A DNA stretch of 64,000 bases from JAGVPT01 sp049578505 (GTDB lineage Bacteria; Bacteroidota; Ignavibacteria; UBA10030; UBA8401): contig JBAUMC010000096.1 of assembly GCA_049578505.1 (NCBI GenBank), positions 30,656 to 94,655 of the forward strand. The letters run 5' to 3'. The notes under the pieces are model-generated. The model had not been told where the DNA came from and did not search any database. It saw nothing but the letters and a program-made list of their open reading frames with translations. How positions within the stretch are numbered: position 1 is the stretch's first letter; the number at the start of each line of letters is the position of its first letter. Shown here one piece after another: positions 26,962 to 36,497 of the stretch. The position numbers and the translations under genes are program-made.

Positions 26962-28809
26962 ATGGGAAAGAACTTATTCTTCATCTTGTGCGCCTCCCTT
27001 TTTGTTTTGAACAATACCATGGCACAGAATACAAAAGAAATTCCACGTGTCCCCGACTGGGCAAAAGATGCAGTGTGGTATCAAATTTTTCCGGAGAGAT
27101 TTGCAAACGGAGATACAGGTAATGACCCTACTCCACACGACATGGCGGGCGCTTGGCCTTATAAAATTCCCGAAGGATGGCATCTCTCACCTTGGACCTC
27201 GGATTGGTATGCACTTCAACCATGGGAAAAGGCCAACGGCCATGATTTTTACTGGAATGCCGGCGTGCGCCGTTATGGAGGGGATCTGCAAGGAATCATC
27301 GACCGGCTTGATTATCTCAAAGACCTCGGTATAACCGCAATATATTTGAATCCTGTTTTCGAGTCCCCTTCGTCCCATAAATATGATACGCGAATGTATC
27401 ACCATGTTGATAACAACTTTGGACCGGATCCCGCCGGAGACGAAAAAATTTGGGCTACCGAAAATCCCGACGACCCTGCAACATGGAAATGGACTTCTGC
27501 CGATAAGCTGTTGTTACAGCTTATTCACGAAGTTCACAAACGCGGAATGAAAATTATTCTTGACGGAGTGTTCAATCATGTGGGAACATCGTTCTGGGCA
27601 TTTCAGGATGTTGTAAAGAATCAGCAAAAATCTCTCTACAAGGACTGGTTCAGAATAAAGTCTTGGGATGATCCGGCAACCCCTCAAAATGAGTTCGACT
27701 ACGTGGGATGGAGCGGAGTGAAGGATCTTCCGGAAATTAAAAAAGATGAGGAAGGAGTCCTCGCAGCAGGGTTTGCCGATCATATTCATGCTATTGTGAA
27801 ACGATGGATGGACCCGAACAGCGATGGGAATCCTTCGGACGGGATCGACGGCTGGAGGCTTGACGTAGCCGAAAAAGTTGGGATTCCTTTTTGGAAACAG
27901 TTCCGAATGTGGGTTAAGGATGTTAATCCGAATGCCTACATTACAGGCGAAATCTGGTGGCAAAATTGGCCGATCAATCAGATGTATGATGCTTCCCCCT
28001 GGCTGCAAGGAGACGCTTTCGATGGGGTGATGAATTATCGGTTTGCTCAAGCGGTAAAGAAATTCGTTGTTGATCGCAAGGATCAAATTTCTCCCAAAGC
28101 TTTTGCCGACAGCATGATGATGTTGCAAAAGGAGTATCATGCCGATAATCTTTATGCGCTTCAGAATCTCGTCGACAGTCATGATGTTGATCGCGTCGGC
28201 TCACAAATTGTGAACCCGGACAGATGGTACGATCATTATGCTAATCCCGGCCAGAACAAAAAGTACGAAGTTCGAAAGCCGACGGAGCCTGAACTATTAC
28301 GACAGAAATTGATCGCCGGAATTCAAATGACTATGCCGGGTGCGCCGATGATTTATTACGGCGATGAAGCGGGCATGTGGGGAGGCGATGATCCCGATTG
28401 CCGCAAACCAATGGTGTGGCCCGATAAAAAATACGAGACCGAAGTGTCGGACCCTCTCGGCAGAACACGTGAACCGGACTCAGTTTCCTTTAACACCGAC
28501 CTCTTCAACTGGTATAAACAACTCATTAGCGTTAGACGACAACATATCGCGTTATCCCGAGGAGATCTAAAATTCTTCTATCTGGATAATGATGAGCGAG
28601 TGATCGGGTATAGCAGAACGCTTAAGGATGAAACAATTTTAGTCATCGTCAATAACAGCGCCGAGCGAAAAACTATTACGACGGTTTTGCGCAGCCATAG
28701 TAATGATAAAAATGTTTTTCTGAATCTTGTTGATGGCAAGAGGATTGAGGGGAAGAATAGGAGTTACACGATTGACTTGGAGCCGTATCAATTGCTCATA
28801 TTACAGTAA
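26962..28809 (+). CDS. Secreted GH13 alpha-glucan hydrolase (neopullulanase/cyclomaltodextrinase-like)
   Basis: A 615-residue enzyme with a signal peptide (FFILCASLFVLNNTMAQ). The catalytic barrel shows region I (DGVFNHVG), region II with nucleophile Asp301 (DGWRLDVAE), region III with acid/base Glu330 (ITGEIWW) and region IV with Asp408 (LVDSHDVDRV). The opening WYQIFPERFANGD and the long insertion before region I are typical of neopullulanase/maltogenic-amylase-like GH13 members that cut alpha-1,4 and sometimes alpha-1,6 bonds. No T9SS tail is present, so it probably acts in the periplasm on imported oligosaccharides. ATG 26962 was chosen for the signal peptide; GTG 26935 is an in-frame alternative. 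Confidence 0.92.
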   Translation: MGKNLFFILCASLFVLNNTMAQNTKEIPRVPDWAKDAVWYQIFPERFANGDTGNDPTPHDMAGAWPYKIPEGWHLSPWTSDWYALQPWEKANGHDFYWNAGVRRYGGDLQGIIDRLDYLKDLGITAIYLNPVFESPSSHKYDTRMYHHVDNNFGPDPAGDEKIWATENPDDPATWKWTSADKLLLQLIHEVHKRGMKIILDGVFNHVGTSFWAFQDVVKNQQKSLYKDWFRIKSWDDPATPQNEFDYVGWSGVKDLPEIKKDEEGVLAAGFADHIHAIVKRWMDPNSDGNPSDGIDGWRLDVAEKVGIPFWKQFRMWVKDVNPNAYITGEIWWQNWPINQMYDASPWLQGDAFDGVMNYRFAQAVKKFVVDRKDQISPKAFADSMMMLQKEYHADNLYALQNLVDSHDVDRVGSQIVNPDRWYDHYANPGQNKKYEVRKPTEPELLRQKLIAGIQMTMPGAPMIYYGDEAGMWGGDDPDCRKPMVWPDKKYETEVSDPLGRTREPDSVSFNTDLFNWYKQLISVRRQHIALSRGDLKFFYLDNDERVIGYSRTLKDETILVIVNNSAERKTITTVLRSHSNDKNVFLNLVDGKRIEGKNRSYTIDLEPYQLLILQ

Positions 28810-28917
28810 GAACGTTGAGTAAAAAGATTCTCTGGCGTTCTATATGAAAAGAGATAAGGATAGCAGCGGGAGCTGGTGACAATATTGTCAAGGAGAATCT
28901 GATCAACAGTAGACAAC

Positions 28918-30819
28918 ATGGCGATGGTGAAAAAAATAAAACCTTTCCAGGATAAAAAAAAAGGCGCTCCTGACCGCCCAAAGCCGACGGCCAAGATTTT
29001 CTATTTCGTCTCGCTGTTGATTCCGGTTTTATTCTTCGTCCTCCTCGAAGGGGCCCTTCGAATCCTCAATTACGGGTATGACTATACACAATGGGTGAAT
29101 CCAACAAAGGGAAAATACGTCTTAAATCCGAGCGTGGCTCATAAATATTTCCATGATATTCAGGGTGTGCCGTACTCTAACGGCGACATTTTTGATCAAG
29201 AGAAAAAACCGGGGGCATTCCGGATTTTTGTGCTTGGTGAAAGCAGCGGGGCAGGTTATCCGTTTTCGCCGGTCGGCTCCTTCTCTAGGTATTTGCAGCA
29301 ACGATTAAGGCTCGTTTATCCGGAGTCGAAGATTGAAGTAGTTAACTGCAGTTTGACTGCGGTCAACAGCTATACAATGCGCGATTTAGTCCCGGGAATT
29401 TTAGAAGAACAGCCGGACCTCATTCTTATCTATGCCGGCCATAATGAATATTACGGTGCGCTCGGCGTCGGATCGCTGGAATCGTTTGGCACTTCCCGGC
29501 GGTTAATCAATTTTGTCATTTACCTTGAACAATTTAAAACATTCCAGCTTATGAGGAATTTGATAAATGACGCCGAAGGGCTTCTTGCCGGAAACGGGCC
29601 GGGACCTTCTGGTACACTGATGTCAAGAATGGCGCAGAATCAGTACATCGGACTTCAGACCGATGTCTATAAAAATGGAATCGACCAATTTCAGGGAAAT
29701 ATGCATGATATACTGGAGGAGGCCAGAAATAAGGAAGTTCCGGTGATCTTAGGGACTCTTGCATGCAATTTGAAAGACCAACCTCCGTTTGTTTCAGTCG
29801 ATGAGAATGGACTTCCGCCGGCCCAAAAAATTTATGAGCAAGCGAAGGCATCGTACGCAAAAAATGAGTGGCATACTGCAGATTCGCTCTTCAGATATGC
29901 TAAAGACCTCGATGCTTTACGATTCAGAGCGCCGACTGAAATTAACACAACCATCGAAAGCTTAGGGAAGGAATTTCAATATCCAGTTATCAATATCGAT
30001 TCTGCATTTGATGCGGAGAGCCCGGGCCAAGTTGTCGGCGATAACCTTATGACCGACCATCTTCATCCTACGCTTCACGGCTATCAAATCATAGAAACAC
30101 TTTATTATAATGAGATGGAGAAAATCGGAATCATGCCAAAGTCAACGCCGCTCAACCTTAACCATCATCAACAGGACAGCATCACCGCAGCGAATTTTCC
30201 ATTTACGAGGCTTGATAGTGTTATCGGGATGTATAGAATCAAACTGTTAAAAAATGACTGGCCGTACATTAACAAAAAAAATAAAATTCCCGATGCGCTT
30301 CTCCTCCAGCCGCGCGACTATATCGATTCCCTTGCTTTTGACCTGGTTGAGGACAAGACGAACTGGGACATGGCGCATACTAAAGCCGCGCAGCGGTATG
30401 AATCTGAACATAATATCGTATCGGCAGTTCGAGAAATGGATGTCCTGATCAATCAATTCCCGATTGTGGCTGAATACTATAATAATGCAGCAAACATGCT
30501 TCTGGAGGCCAAAGACTACGACAAAGCCTATTCTTATTTGGCCGAGAGTGATAAAATTCAGCCGTCTGCTTATACAACAAAATGGTTGGGGATCATAGGC
30601 CTTTCCAAAAATCAAACGGCAGCGGCTGAGAAGTATTTGAACCAAAGTATAGCGTTCGATCGCAACGATGCACAGGTGTGGTACAACTTGGCAGGTGTTT
30701 ACATAGAGGAGAAAGATTATCAAAAGGCCCTTCAAATGACCGAAAAGGCTTTGTTGTTGAATCCTCGTTATTCGGATGCGCTTGCCCTTCACGCAACGCT
30801 TCAAAAAGCATTAAAGTAA
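28918..30819 (+). CDS. SGNH/GDSL-type hydrolase with C-terminal TPRs
   Basis: A 633-residue protein with a single N-terminal membrane anchor (IFYFVSLLIPVLFFVLLEGA), an SGNH hydrolase domain (about residues 95-400) and tetratricopeptide repeats (about 495-630, for example AQVWYNLAGVYIEEKDYQKA). Block I is FVLGESSGAGYPFS with the candidate catalytic serine, block III is YAGHNEYYG, and block V is DHLHPTLHGY with the catalytic Asp-x-x-His. Such proteins often deacylate or modify polysaccharides and lipids at the envelope; the substrate is unknown. ATG 28918 was chosen, with ATG 28924 also possible. Its presence in a glucan locus, between two GH13 genes, is unexpected. Confidence 0.8.
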   Translation: MAMVKKIKPFQDKKKGAPDRPKPTAKIFYFVSLLIPVLFFVLLEGALRILNYGYDYTQWVNPTKGKYVLNPSVAHKYFHDIQGVPYSNGDIFDQEKKPGAFRIFVLGESSGAGYPFSPVGSFSRYLQQRLRLVYPESKIEVVNCSLTAVNSYTMRDLVPGILEEQPDLILIYAGHNEYYGALGVGSLESFGTSRRLINFVIYLEQFKTFQLMRNLINDAEGLLAGNGPGPSGTLMSRMAQNQYIGLQTDVYKNGIDQFQGNMHDILEEARNKEVPVILGTLACNLKDQPPFVSVDENGLPPAQKIYEQAKASYAKNEWHTADSLFRYAKDLDALRFRAPTEINTTIESLGKEFQYPVINIDSAFDAESPGQVVGDNLMTDHLHPTLHGYQIIETLYYNEMEKIGIMPKSTPLNLNHHQQDSITAANFPFTRLDSVIGMYRIKLLKNDWPYINKKNKIPDALLLQPRDYIDSLAFDLVEDKTNWDMAHTKAAQRYESEHNIVSAVREMDVLINQFPIVAEYYNNAANMLLEAKDYDKAYSYLAESDKIQPSAYTTKWLGIIGLSKNQTAAAEKYLNQSIAFDRNDAQVWYNLAGVYIEEKDYQKALQMTEKALLLNPRYSDALALHATLQKALK

Positions 30820-30846
30820 GTTCGACAATAAGGATGGAGACACTAT

Positions 30847-30880
30847 GACCCGCTTTGCGGGAATGACAAACTAAGCCAGC
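30847..30880 (+). repeat. Dispersed REP-like repeat, copy 1
   Basis: A 34-base segment reading GACCCGCTTTGCGGGAATGA and on to AGCCAGC. It matches bases 47244-47278 except for one missing base and one substitution. It carries a small CCCGC/GCGGG hairpin and lies between the SGNH gene and the second GH13 gene. Confidence 0.75.
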
Positions 30881-30944
30881 TCAGGATTTTTGAATAAGTT
30901 CCTGAGTGTGCCTTGCATAATTTCTAAATTCCTGAAATGACTCG

Positions 30945-30950
30945 TATAAT
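30945..30950 (+). promoter_or_regulatory. Candidate -10 box upstream of the T9SS amylase
   Basis: A perfect TATAAT lies 22 bases before the start of the GH13 gene, without a recognisable -35 box at the usual distance. About 40 bases further upstream, CTCAGGA and TCCTGAG form a 7-bp inverted repeat (30880-30906) that could be a regulator site or a weak hairpin. Confidence 0.35.
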
Positions 30951-30971
30951 AATTCTAAAGAAGGGTATGTG

Positions 30972-33900
30972 ATGAAGAAGAGAATTTTTGTTTTCGCCGT
31001 AATTGTTGCCAGTGCTTTCATCGCGCAGGCGAAAGCTGCCGACAGCGTCGATGTAACATTTTATTTTAAACCCGGCGATAATCCAACCATCGTTTTTCTC
31101 CCGGGAGAATTTGACAATTGGGGGAACAACAGCAGTGGAGCCATTTCTCCTTCCGACCCCTCCAGAATGACAAAGGATACTTCGACAGGGATTTGGTGGA
31201 AGACGGTTCGATTACAAGTCGGCGGCAAAACGGGAGGGATGTTGCCCGGAGCGTACGAGTATAAGATCAATGAGAATGGAACCTCTGGCGGTTGGCTGCC
31301 CGACCCTTCGAATCCGCGCCAGGATGCGGGTAATAATAGTAATTCCATTCTCTATGTCAACAGTCCGACAATCGAATACCTGCTGCCGAACTCGACGTCA
31401 GGCGTTGTCAATCAGCAGCATCCAATAATAAGTGCCTATGTGTTTCCATCCCTAAGCTCTGGTGTCGATACCACAGCAATGCAGATTTGGATTGATTCGA
31501 CTTCATATACAATTCCTCCTGCTTCATACAACCAAACGACGAAATTCATTTCCTTTAAACCCGCAGCTCCGTTGGATAACGGGAACCGAAAAATTAAACT
31601 TTCGGTCAGGCATTTTGGAGGTTCGCTTGTTTCCGACAGCGCCACATTTAATATACTCGCAGGTCCGATTCAAATCTTAAATCAAAGCGGGCACGTTACG
31701 GTGAAAGACTCAATCATCATCATTGGCTCGGTTGAGGATATTCGAATTCAATCAGCTAAAATAGTCCAGAACGGTACAGATTCTCAGACGGTAAGCATCA
31801 CAGGTGGAAACTTTTCGAAGAAAGTCGGTTTGTCTGACTCGATAAATACATTTCGCGCAGTTGCTAAAGATAGTACCGGTGCGACCATCGTTTCTGGGCA
31901 GTACGTCATCACGCGCTTCATCAATCATTCTCCCATCGCACTCATTTCGTTTTCGGTGAACGGGGGTTCGATTACCTTGTCTTCGTCGAACAGCACCGAT
32001 CCCGATTCTCAACAAACTGCATCGTTGACATTATTATGGAGCGTTGATCCCAATAATCCTGCGGCAATCACTAGTGTGAACGGCTCAACCGCAAAATCCA
32101 TCGTCGTTACGACACCTAAGACTCCTGGAGAATATTATTTCGGCCTCATCGCAACTGACTCATATGGGAATAAAGACACAACAAGATCATATTTTGGAGT
32201 GAACCCCGATGGCTCAGTTACCATTCCTGCGATTAGCTCAAATCCCCAATGGGTGAAAATGGGGAGGATTTATGAAATGTTTTTTAATTCTTTTACTCCG
32301 CAGCAAACCATTAACGCAGCCACGCAACAATTGGATTACTTGCAGAAATTGGGAGTCAATATCTTATGGATCATGCCTGTGATGAAAAATAATCAGCGTA
32401 TCGACAACGGCCCTGGCCCTGGATACAATATCGTCGATTTCTACACCGTGGCTCCCGAGTACGGTACGAACGCCGATTTCAAAAATTTTGTCCAGCAAGC
32501 ACATCAACGGGGGCTGAAGGTTATCCTCGATGTGACTCCGAATCATACAAGCTCGAATCACCCGTTTGTACTGGACGCGCGGTTATTTACTGCAAATTCT
32601 TTCTACTGGAATTTCTATCAACATCAAGAAATCACAAATCCGAATTATCACCCTAATATTACTGAAGCAATTACAACCGACGGATTTGTCTATTATTCAT
32701 CTTTTTCAGACGAAATCTTAAACTATAATTGGGGCGATCCTGATGCCCGCGCCTATATGATCGGCGTTTACACCTGGTGGATAAAGGAAATGGGAATAGA
32801 CGGATATCGGTTCGATGTCTATTGGGGTCCCCATGATCGCGCCAACGGCGGGAACGGCGGCGAACTTGAAATGGGTGCGCCGGTAAGAGGAGCAATTAAG
32901 CACATTAAGCCCGACGTTTTCATTTTAGGCGAGACGGCAGCCACAGGTGTTGGAACGGAAACTATCTACGCGGATGAAAACGGCGGCGTTGATGCGGCGT
33001 ATGACTGGAACCTTTTCCACAACGTCATACAACCTTTTACTACTTCATCTCCAACACTAAATAATAATGTTACGAATTTTGGCATGGGCGATACTATGGG
33101 ATTTGTCCCAGGTCCTAATGCTCATTTTATGCGCTTTCTAGAAAACCACGACGAAACTCGCATCGCAGCGCTATACGGTTCATACGCAAAAACGATGCCG
33201 ATGGGGACGATGATTTTTACTGTCCCGGGGATCCCGATGATCTATTCGGGTCAGGAAGTTGGTTATGGGCTAGGGATCACGAATCCTAATATTGATACGC
33301 GCCGTAGCATCATCGATTGGAACAGTGCTGGGAAGGCTCTGCTTACTCCTCACTACCAGCGTTTGGCGTGGATCCGCGCGACGTTTCCTGAATTCTCGAC
33401 TCAATCAATGGTTCTTCTTCCCTTAGCGCCTTCAGCAGGAAGCATGTACGCCTATTCGCGGCCCCTTCTCGACCAAAATGGAATTGCAATTGAGAATTTT
33501 AACAGCTTCGCCTCGACAGCTTCCATAACACTCAATACTTCCAATGTTTACATGACAGGCGGACCCGTTAACGGAAAAACATATTACCTGAACGATGTCT
33601 ATAACGACACTGCGTACGCAGTCAGTTTTAACAGCGGCACATTGAGCTTCAGTGCCACGCTCCCGTCGTACGGATCCGCCGTTTACATTTTGGCAGACTC
33701 AGTGATCCATTTAACGGTACCGGCGCTGACATCGGTTGCGGCTCAAACGCAGCTGACGGTTCCGCTTGCTTTTTCCTTAAGTCAGAATTTTCCAAATCCA
33801 TTTAACCCCACGACGACGATCCAGTACGCGATACCTCATGCTTCGAAAGTCACTTTGAGGGTGTACGATATCCTCGGTCGTATCGTTGCCACACTTGTAA

Positions 33901-34028
33901 ACGAACAAAAGAACGCAGGTACATACAGCGCTGAATTTGACGCGAAATCGATGTCATCGGGTGTCTACTACTATCGTTTGACGGCTAATAACAGTACCGA
34001 TGTGAAACGCATGCTGCTTCTGAAATAA
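30972..34028 (+). CDS. Surface GH13 alpha-amylase with N-terminal starch-binding-like domain and T9SS tail
   Basis: A 1018-residue secreted amylase. After the signal peptide, an N-terminal CBM48-like domain (FYFKPGDNPTIVFLPGEFDN, about residues 25-130) and one or two Ig-like/PKD-like modules (to about 415) precede the GH13 barrel (VKMGRIYEMFFNSFTPQQTI onward). Catalytic residues are Asp615 (DGYRFDVYWG), Glu654 (ILGETAAT) and Asp727 (FLENHDETRI). The end is a type IX sorting domain (NFPNPFNPTTTIQYAIP to KRMLLLK), so the enzyme is expected on the cell surface, breaking polysaccharide for the TonB receptor. ATG 30972 has GAAGGG six bases upstream; an adjacent GTG at 30969 is possible. Confidence 0.93.
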   Translation: MKKRIFVFAVIVASAFIAQAKAADSVDVTFYFKPGDNPTIVFLPGEFDNWGNNSSGAISPSDPSRMTKDTSTGIWWKTVRLQVGGKTGGMLPGAYEYKINENGTSGGWLPDPSNPRQDAGNNSNSILYVNSPTIEYLLPNSTSGVVNQQHPIISAYVFPSLSSGVDTTAMQIWIDSTSYTIPPASYNQTTKFISFKPAAPLDNGNRKIKLSVRHFGGSLVSDSATFNILAGPIQILNQSGHVTVKDSIIIIGSVEDIRIQSAKIVQNGTDSQTVSITGGNFSKKVGLSDSINTFRAVAKDSTGATIVSGQYVITRFINHSPIALISFSVNGGSITLSSSNSTDPDSQQTASLTLLWSVDPNNPAAITSVNGSTAKSIVVTTPKTPGEYYFGLIATDSYGNKDTTRSYFGVNPDGSVTIPAISSNPQWVKMGRIYEMFFNSFTPQQTINAATQQLDYLQKLGVNILWIMPVMKNNQRIDNGPGPGYNIVDFYTVAPEYGTNADFKNFVQQAHQRGLKVILDVTPNHTSSNHPFVLDARLFTANSFYWNFYQHQEITNPNYHPNITEAITTDGFVYYSSFSDEILNYNWGDPDARAYMIGVYTWWIKEMGIDGYRFDVYWGPHDRANGGNGGELEMGAPVRGAIKHIKPDVFILGETAATGVGTETIYADENGGVDAAYDWNLFHNVIQPFTTSSPTLNNNVTNFGMGDTMGFVPGPNAHFMRFLENHDETRIAALYGSYAKTMPMGTMIFTVPGIPMIYSGQEVGYGLGITNPNIDTRRSIIDWNSAGKALLTPHYQRLAWIRATFPEFSTQSMVLLPLAPSAGSMYAYSRPLLDQNGIAIENFNSFASTASITLNTSNVYMTGGPVNGKTYYLNDVYNDTAYAVSFNSGTLSFSATLPSYGSAVYILADSVIHLTVPALTSVAAQTQLTVPLAFSLSQNFPNPFNPTTTIQYAIPHASKVTLRVYDILGRIVATLVNEQKNAGTYSAEFDAKSMSSGVYYYRLTANNSTDVKRMLLLK

Positions 34029-34120
34029 TCTTGGCGATGTCATGACTTTATCAAGTGAATCCGGGGGAAGCGTAATATCGTGTACCCGTCGGTGAATATT
34101 AGTCATGGCATCACATTCTC

Positions 34121-36439
34121 ATGAGAATTCTCATCGCAATAATTTGTATCTTATCTTCACTTTCAGCACAACCGAAGGTTGTTGAGTACCATGCTTATTC
34201 ATCATCCTCACCATCTTCTATGAACGACACCTATCCTCATTCCGGTGGAACGCTATTCCTCAATTTGATTTGGCATCAACATCAACCGCTCTATCTCGAC
34301 CCGCAAAGTGATCAACTCCAGGGTCCATGGGTTCGCACGCATGGGACAAAAGATTATTACGACATGGCGTCGATTCTGGAACAATATCCGAACGTCCACT
34401 ACAATGTAAACCTTACCTCCTCACTCCTTTTCCAGCTTGAAAAATACTATGTCGACAGGCTTCGTCCGTTTGTCGATGTGAAAAAGAATCGCGTTGACAC
34501 GGGAGGTTTTTTCGCAGAGTGGAAAGGGAAGACGGACCCATGGATTGACCTGGCGTTAAAACCGACAAAAGATTTCGATTCTCTGGACTTAAATTTTCTT
34601 TTGTACAATATCTGGAACGCCTTCGGGATCAGCGAAATACAGATTCTCCGGTTTCCTGAATATGCTTTGTTGAAGGAAAAATATTCGCGGAAGGGGAAAT
34701 TTTCTGAGCAGGAATTGCGGAACATCAAGTTCTGGTTCTACCTGGCGCACTTTGACCCTGATTTTTTGGAAAAAAGAGTTCAGCTCTCGGATGGAACAAC
34801 AATTGACCTTACGGATTTGGTTGAGAAACGGAGCGATGGAAAATATTATCTCAAAAAAGCGATTACCGAAAATGATTGTAATCGCATCGTTGCGGAAGCG
34901 TTTAAGGTTCTTTCCAACATCATTCCCATCCACAAAAAGTTAATGTATCACCCTTCGAGTCATGAGGGACAAATTGAAGTTGCGACAACGCCGTTTTTCC
35001 ATCCGATTCTTCCACTAATTTTTGATACCGATCTCGCAAAGGTGTGCCAGCCGAATGATACGTTGCCCAGCCGCTTTCATTATCCGCAGGACGCGAATGC
35101 GCAGGTCGCGAAAGCTATTGAATACTACACCGAAAAATTCGGACAGGCCCCGGCGGGGATGTGGCCGGGAGAAGGATCTGTTGCGCAGGAGATCATTCCG
35201 CTATTCGGCAGAAATGGAATCCGCTGGATTGCGACTGATGAAAAAATTCTTGCGCGTTCTAAGCCCCACAATCAACCGAAATTTTTCCCGTACGGCGTCT
35301 ATGCGAACGGGAAAGAAAACGATTCGGTCGTTGTTGTTTTCCGCGACACGCAATTGTCGGATAAGATCGGTTTCACCTACCAGAATTTTCGGGGAGAAGA
35401 CGCAGCCGATGACTTCATAAAAAGCATTTTGCAGTATGCCCCCAAAGAAGGAGAACCTGACCGTCTACTGACGGTGATTCTTGACGGAGAGAATGCGTGG
35501 GAATGGTATCGATTGGATAACAATGGGAAAGGTTTTTTGCATGCCCTGTATAGAAAATTGAGCGCGCTGTATGAGACGAAGCAAGTGATTTCGGTTACGA
35601 TGACGGAATACATGCAGGGCAATCCGAAACGCGGCGTTTCTCCTCATCCGATATCTTCAATGCGAAAGCTTGATTGGTTGTACCCTGGTTCGTGGATTAA
35701 TGCAAATTTTGATACGTGGATCGGCGAAGACGAGGAGAATCGGGCATGGGATTATTTGCTCGTTGCTCGGCAAGACTTAGGGCGTTCGGGCTTAAGCCAA
35801 CCGGACCCAAAGGCGCCCGAACCAAAAGCGGGAACGAAAGAGTTCTTTGCGTACAAAGCATGGGAAGAGATGTACGCCGCGGAAGGTTCAGACTGGTTCT
35901 GGTGGTATGGTACAGACCAAACGGCTCCGGCCGGAGATAAGCCGTTTGACATCGCATATATCACACACTTAAAAAATATCTATACCTTCGCACGTCAGGC
36001 GAAGGGCACCATGCCTCAGAGGGAATTTAAAGAAATCATTCTTGAAGACCAAAAACCTACGGCACATCCATCTCAGGGGACAATGGTTCAAAGCAGCAAG
36101 TCTGATTCCGTCTCGGTATTGTTTCAGTGCGATGCCCACAATATGTACGTCCGCAAAGGCATTTTCATCGTAGGTAATCAGGACCAACTCGGAAATTGGA
36201 ACCCCAACACGGTGAGGATGTACGACGATGGAACGCACGGGGACCAGCAGCAAAGCGACAGCATATGGACGATCGAGCTGAGATTTCCGGTTGGAACAGA
36301 ACTCCAGTACAAATTCACCAACAGCGGTCCGAGCGGCCAATGGAATCCCGGCGAGGAATTTCCTTCTGGCAATCGAAAAATATTTTTGGACGGATCAACC
36401 GACAAAGTCGTTCTTACAGATAAGTTTGGAAAAATCTGA
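34121..36439 (+). CDS. Secreted GH57 alpha-glucan hydrolase with C-terminal CBM20
   Basis: A 772-residue enzyme of glycoside hydrolase family 57 (amylopullulanase/alpha-amylase group). Region 1 is LIWHQHQPLY; the nucleophile is Glu351 in GMWPGEGSVAQE, followed by WIATDEKIL, and the acid/base is Asp455 in VILDGENAWEW. The last 105 residues form a starch-binding CBM20 (VGNQDQLGNWNPNTVRMYDD). The N-terminus (RILIAIICILSSLSAQ) is a signal peptide. No T9SS tail follows, so a periplasmic or outer-membrane-facing position is likely. It may debranch or shorten imported maltodextrin ahead of the cytoplasmic-membrane transporters that follow. Confidence 0.9.
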   Translation: MRILIAIICILSSLSAQPKVVEYHAYSSSSPSSMNDTYPHSGGTLFLNLIWHQHQPLYLDPQSDQLQGPWVRTHGTKDYYDMASILEQYPNVHYNVNLTSSLLFQLEKYYVDRLRPFVDVKKNRVDTGGFFAEWKGKTDPWIDLALKPTKDFDSLDLNFLLYNIWNAFGISEIQILRFPEYALLKEKYSRKGKFSEQELRNIKFWFYLAHFDPDFLEKRVQLSDGTTIDLTDLVEKRSDGKYYLKKAITENDCNRIVAEAFKVLSNIIPIHKKLMYHPSSHEGQIEVATTPFFHPILPLIFDTDLAKVCQPNDTLPSRFHYPQDANAQVAKAIEYYTEKFGQAPAGMWPGEGSVAQEIIPLFGRNGIRWIATDEKILARSKPHNQPKFFPYGVYANGKENDSVVVVFRDTQLSDKIGFTYQNFRGEDAADDFIKSILQYAPKEGEPDRLLTVILDGENAWEWYRLDNNGKGFLHALYRKLSALYETKQVISVTMTEYMQGNPKRGVSPHPISSMRKLDWLYPGSWINANFDTWIGEDEENRAWDYLLVARQDLGRSGLSQPDPKAPEPKAGTKEFFAYKAWEEMYAAEGSDWFWWYGTDQTAPAGDKPFDIAYITHLKNIYTFARQAKGTMPQREFKEIILEDQKPTAHPSQGTMVQSSKSDSVSVLFQCDAHNMYVRKGIFIVGNQDQLGNWNPNTVRMYDDGTHGDQQQSDSIWTIELRFPVGTELQYKFTNSGPSGQWNPGEEFPSGNRKIFLDGSTDKVVLTDKFGKI

Positions 36440-36497
36440 ACGGCGGTCAAGATAAATGCTGCTGACTACTCACCAATAAGGCTGGACAAGTTCATCC

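Noticed and set aside
28878..28889. GACAATATTGTC palindrome before the SGNH gene as an operator
   Set aside because: A single 12-base AT-rich palindrome with no second copy seen in the locus is likely chance.
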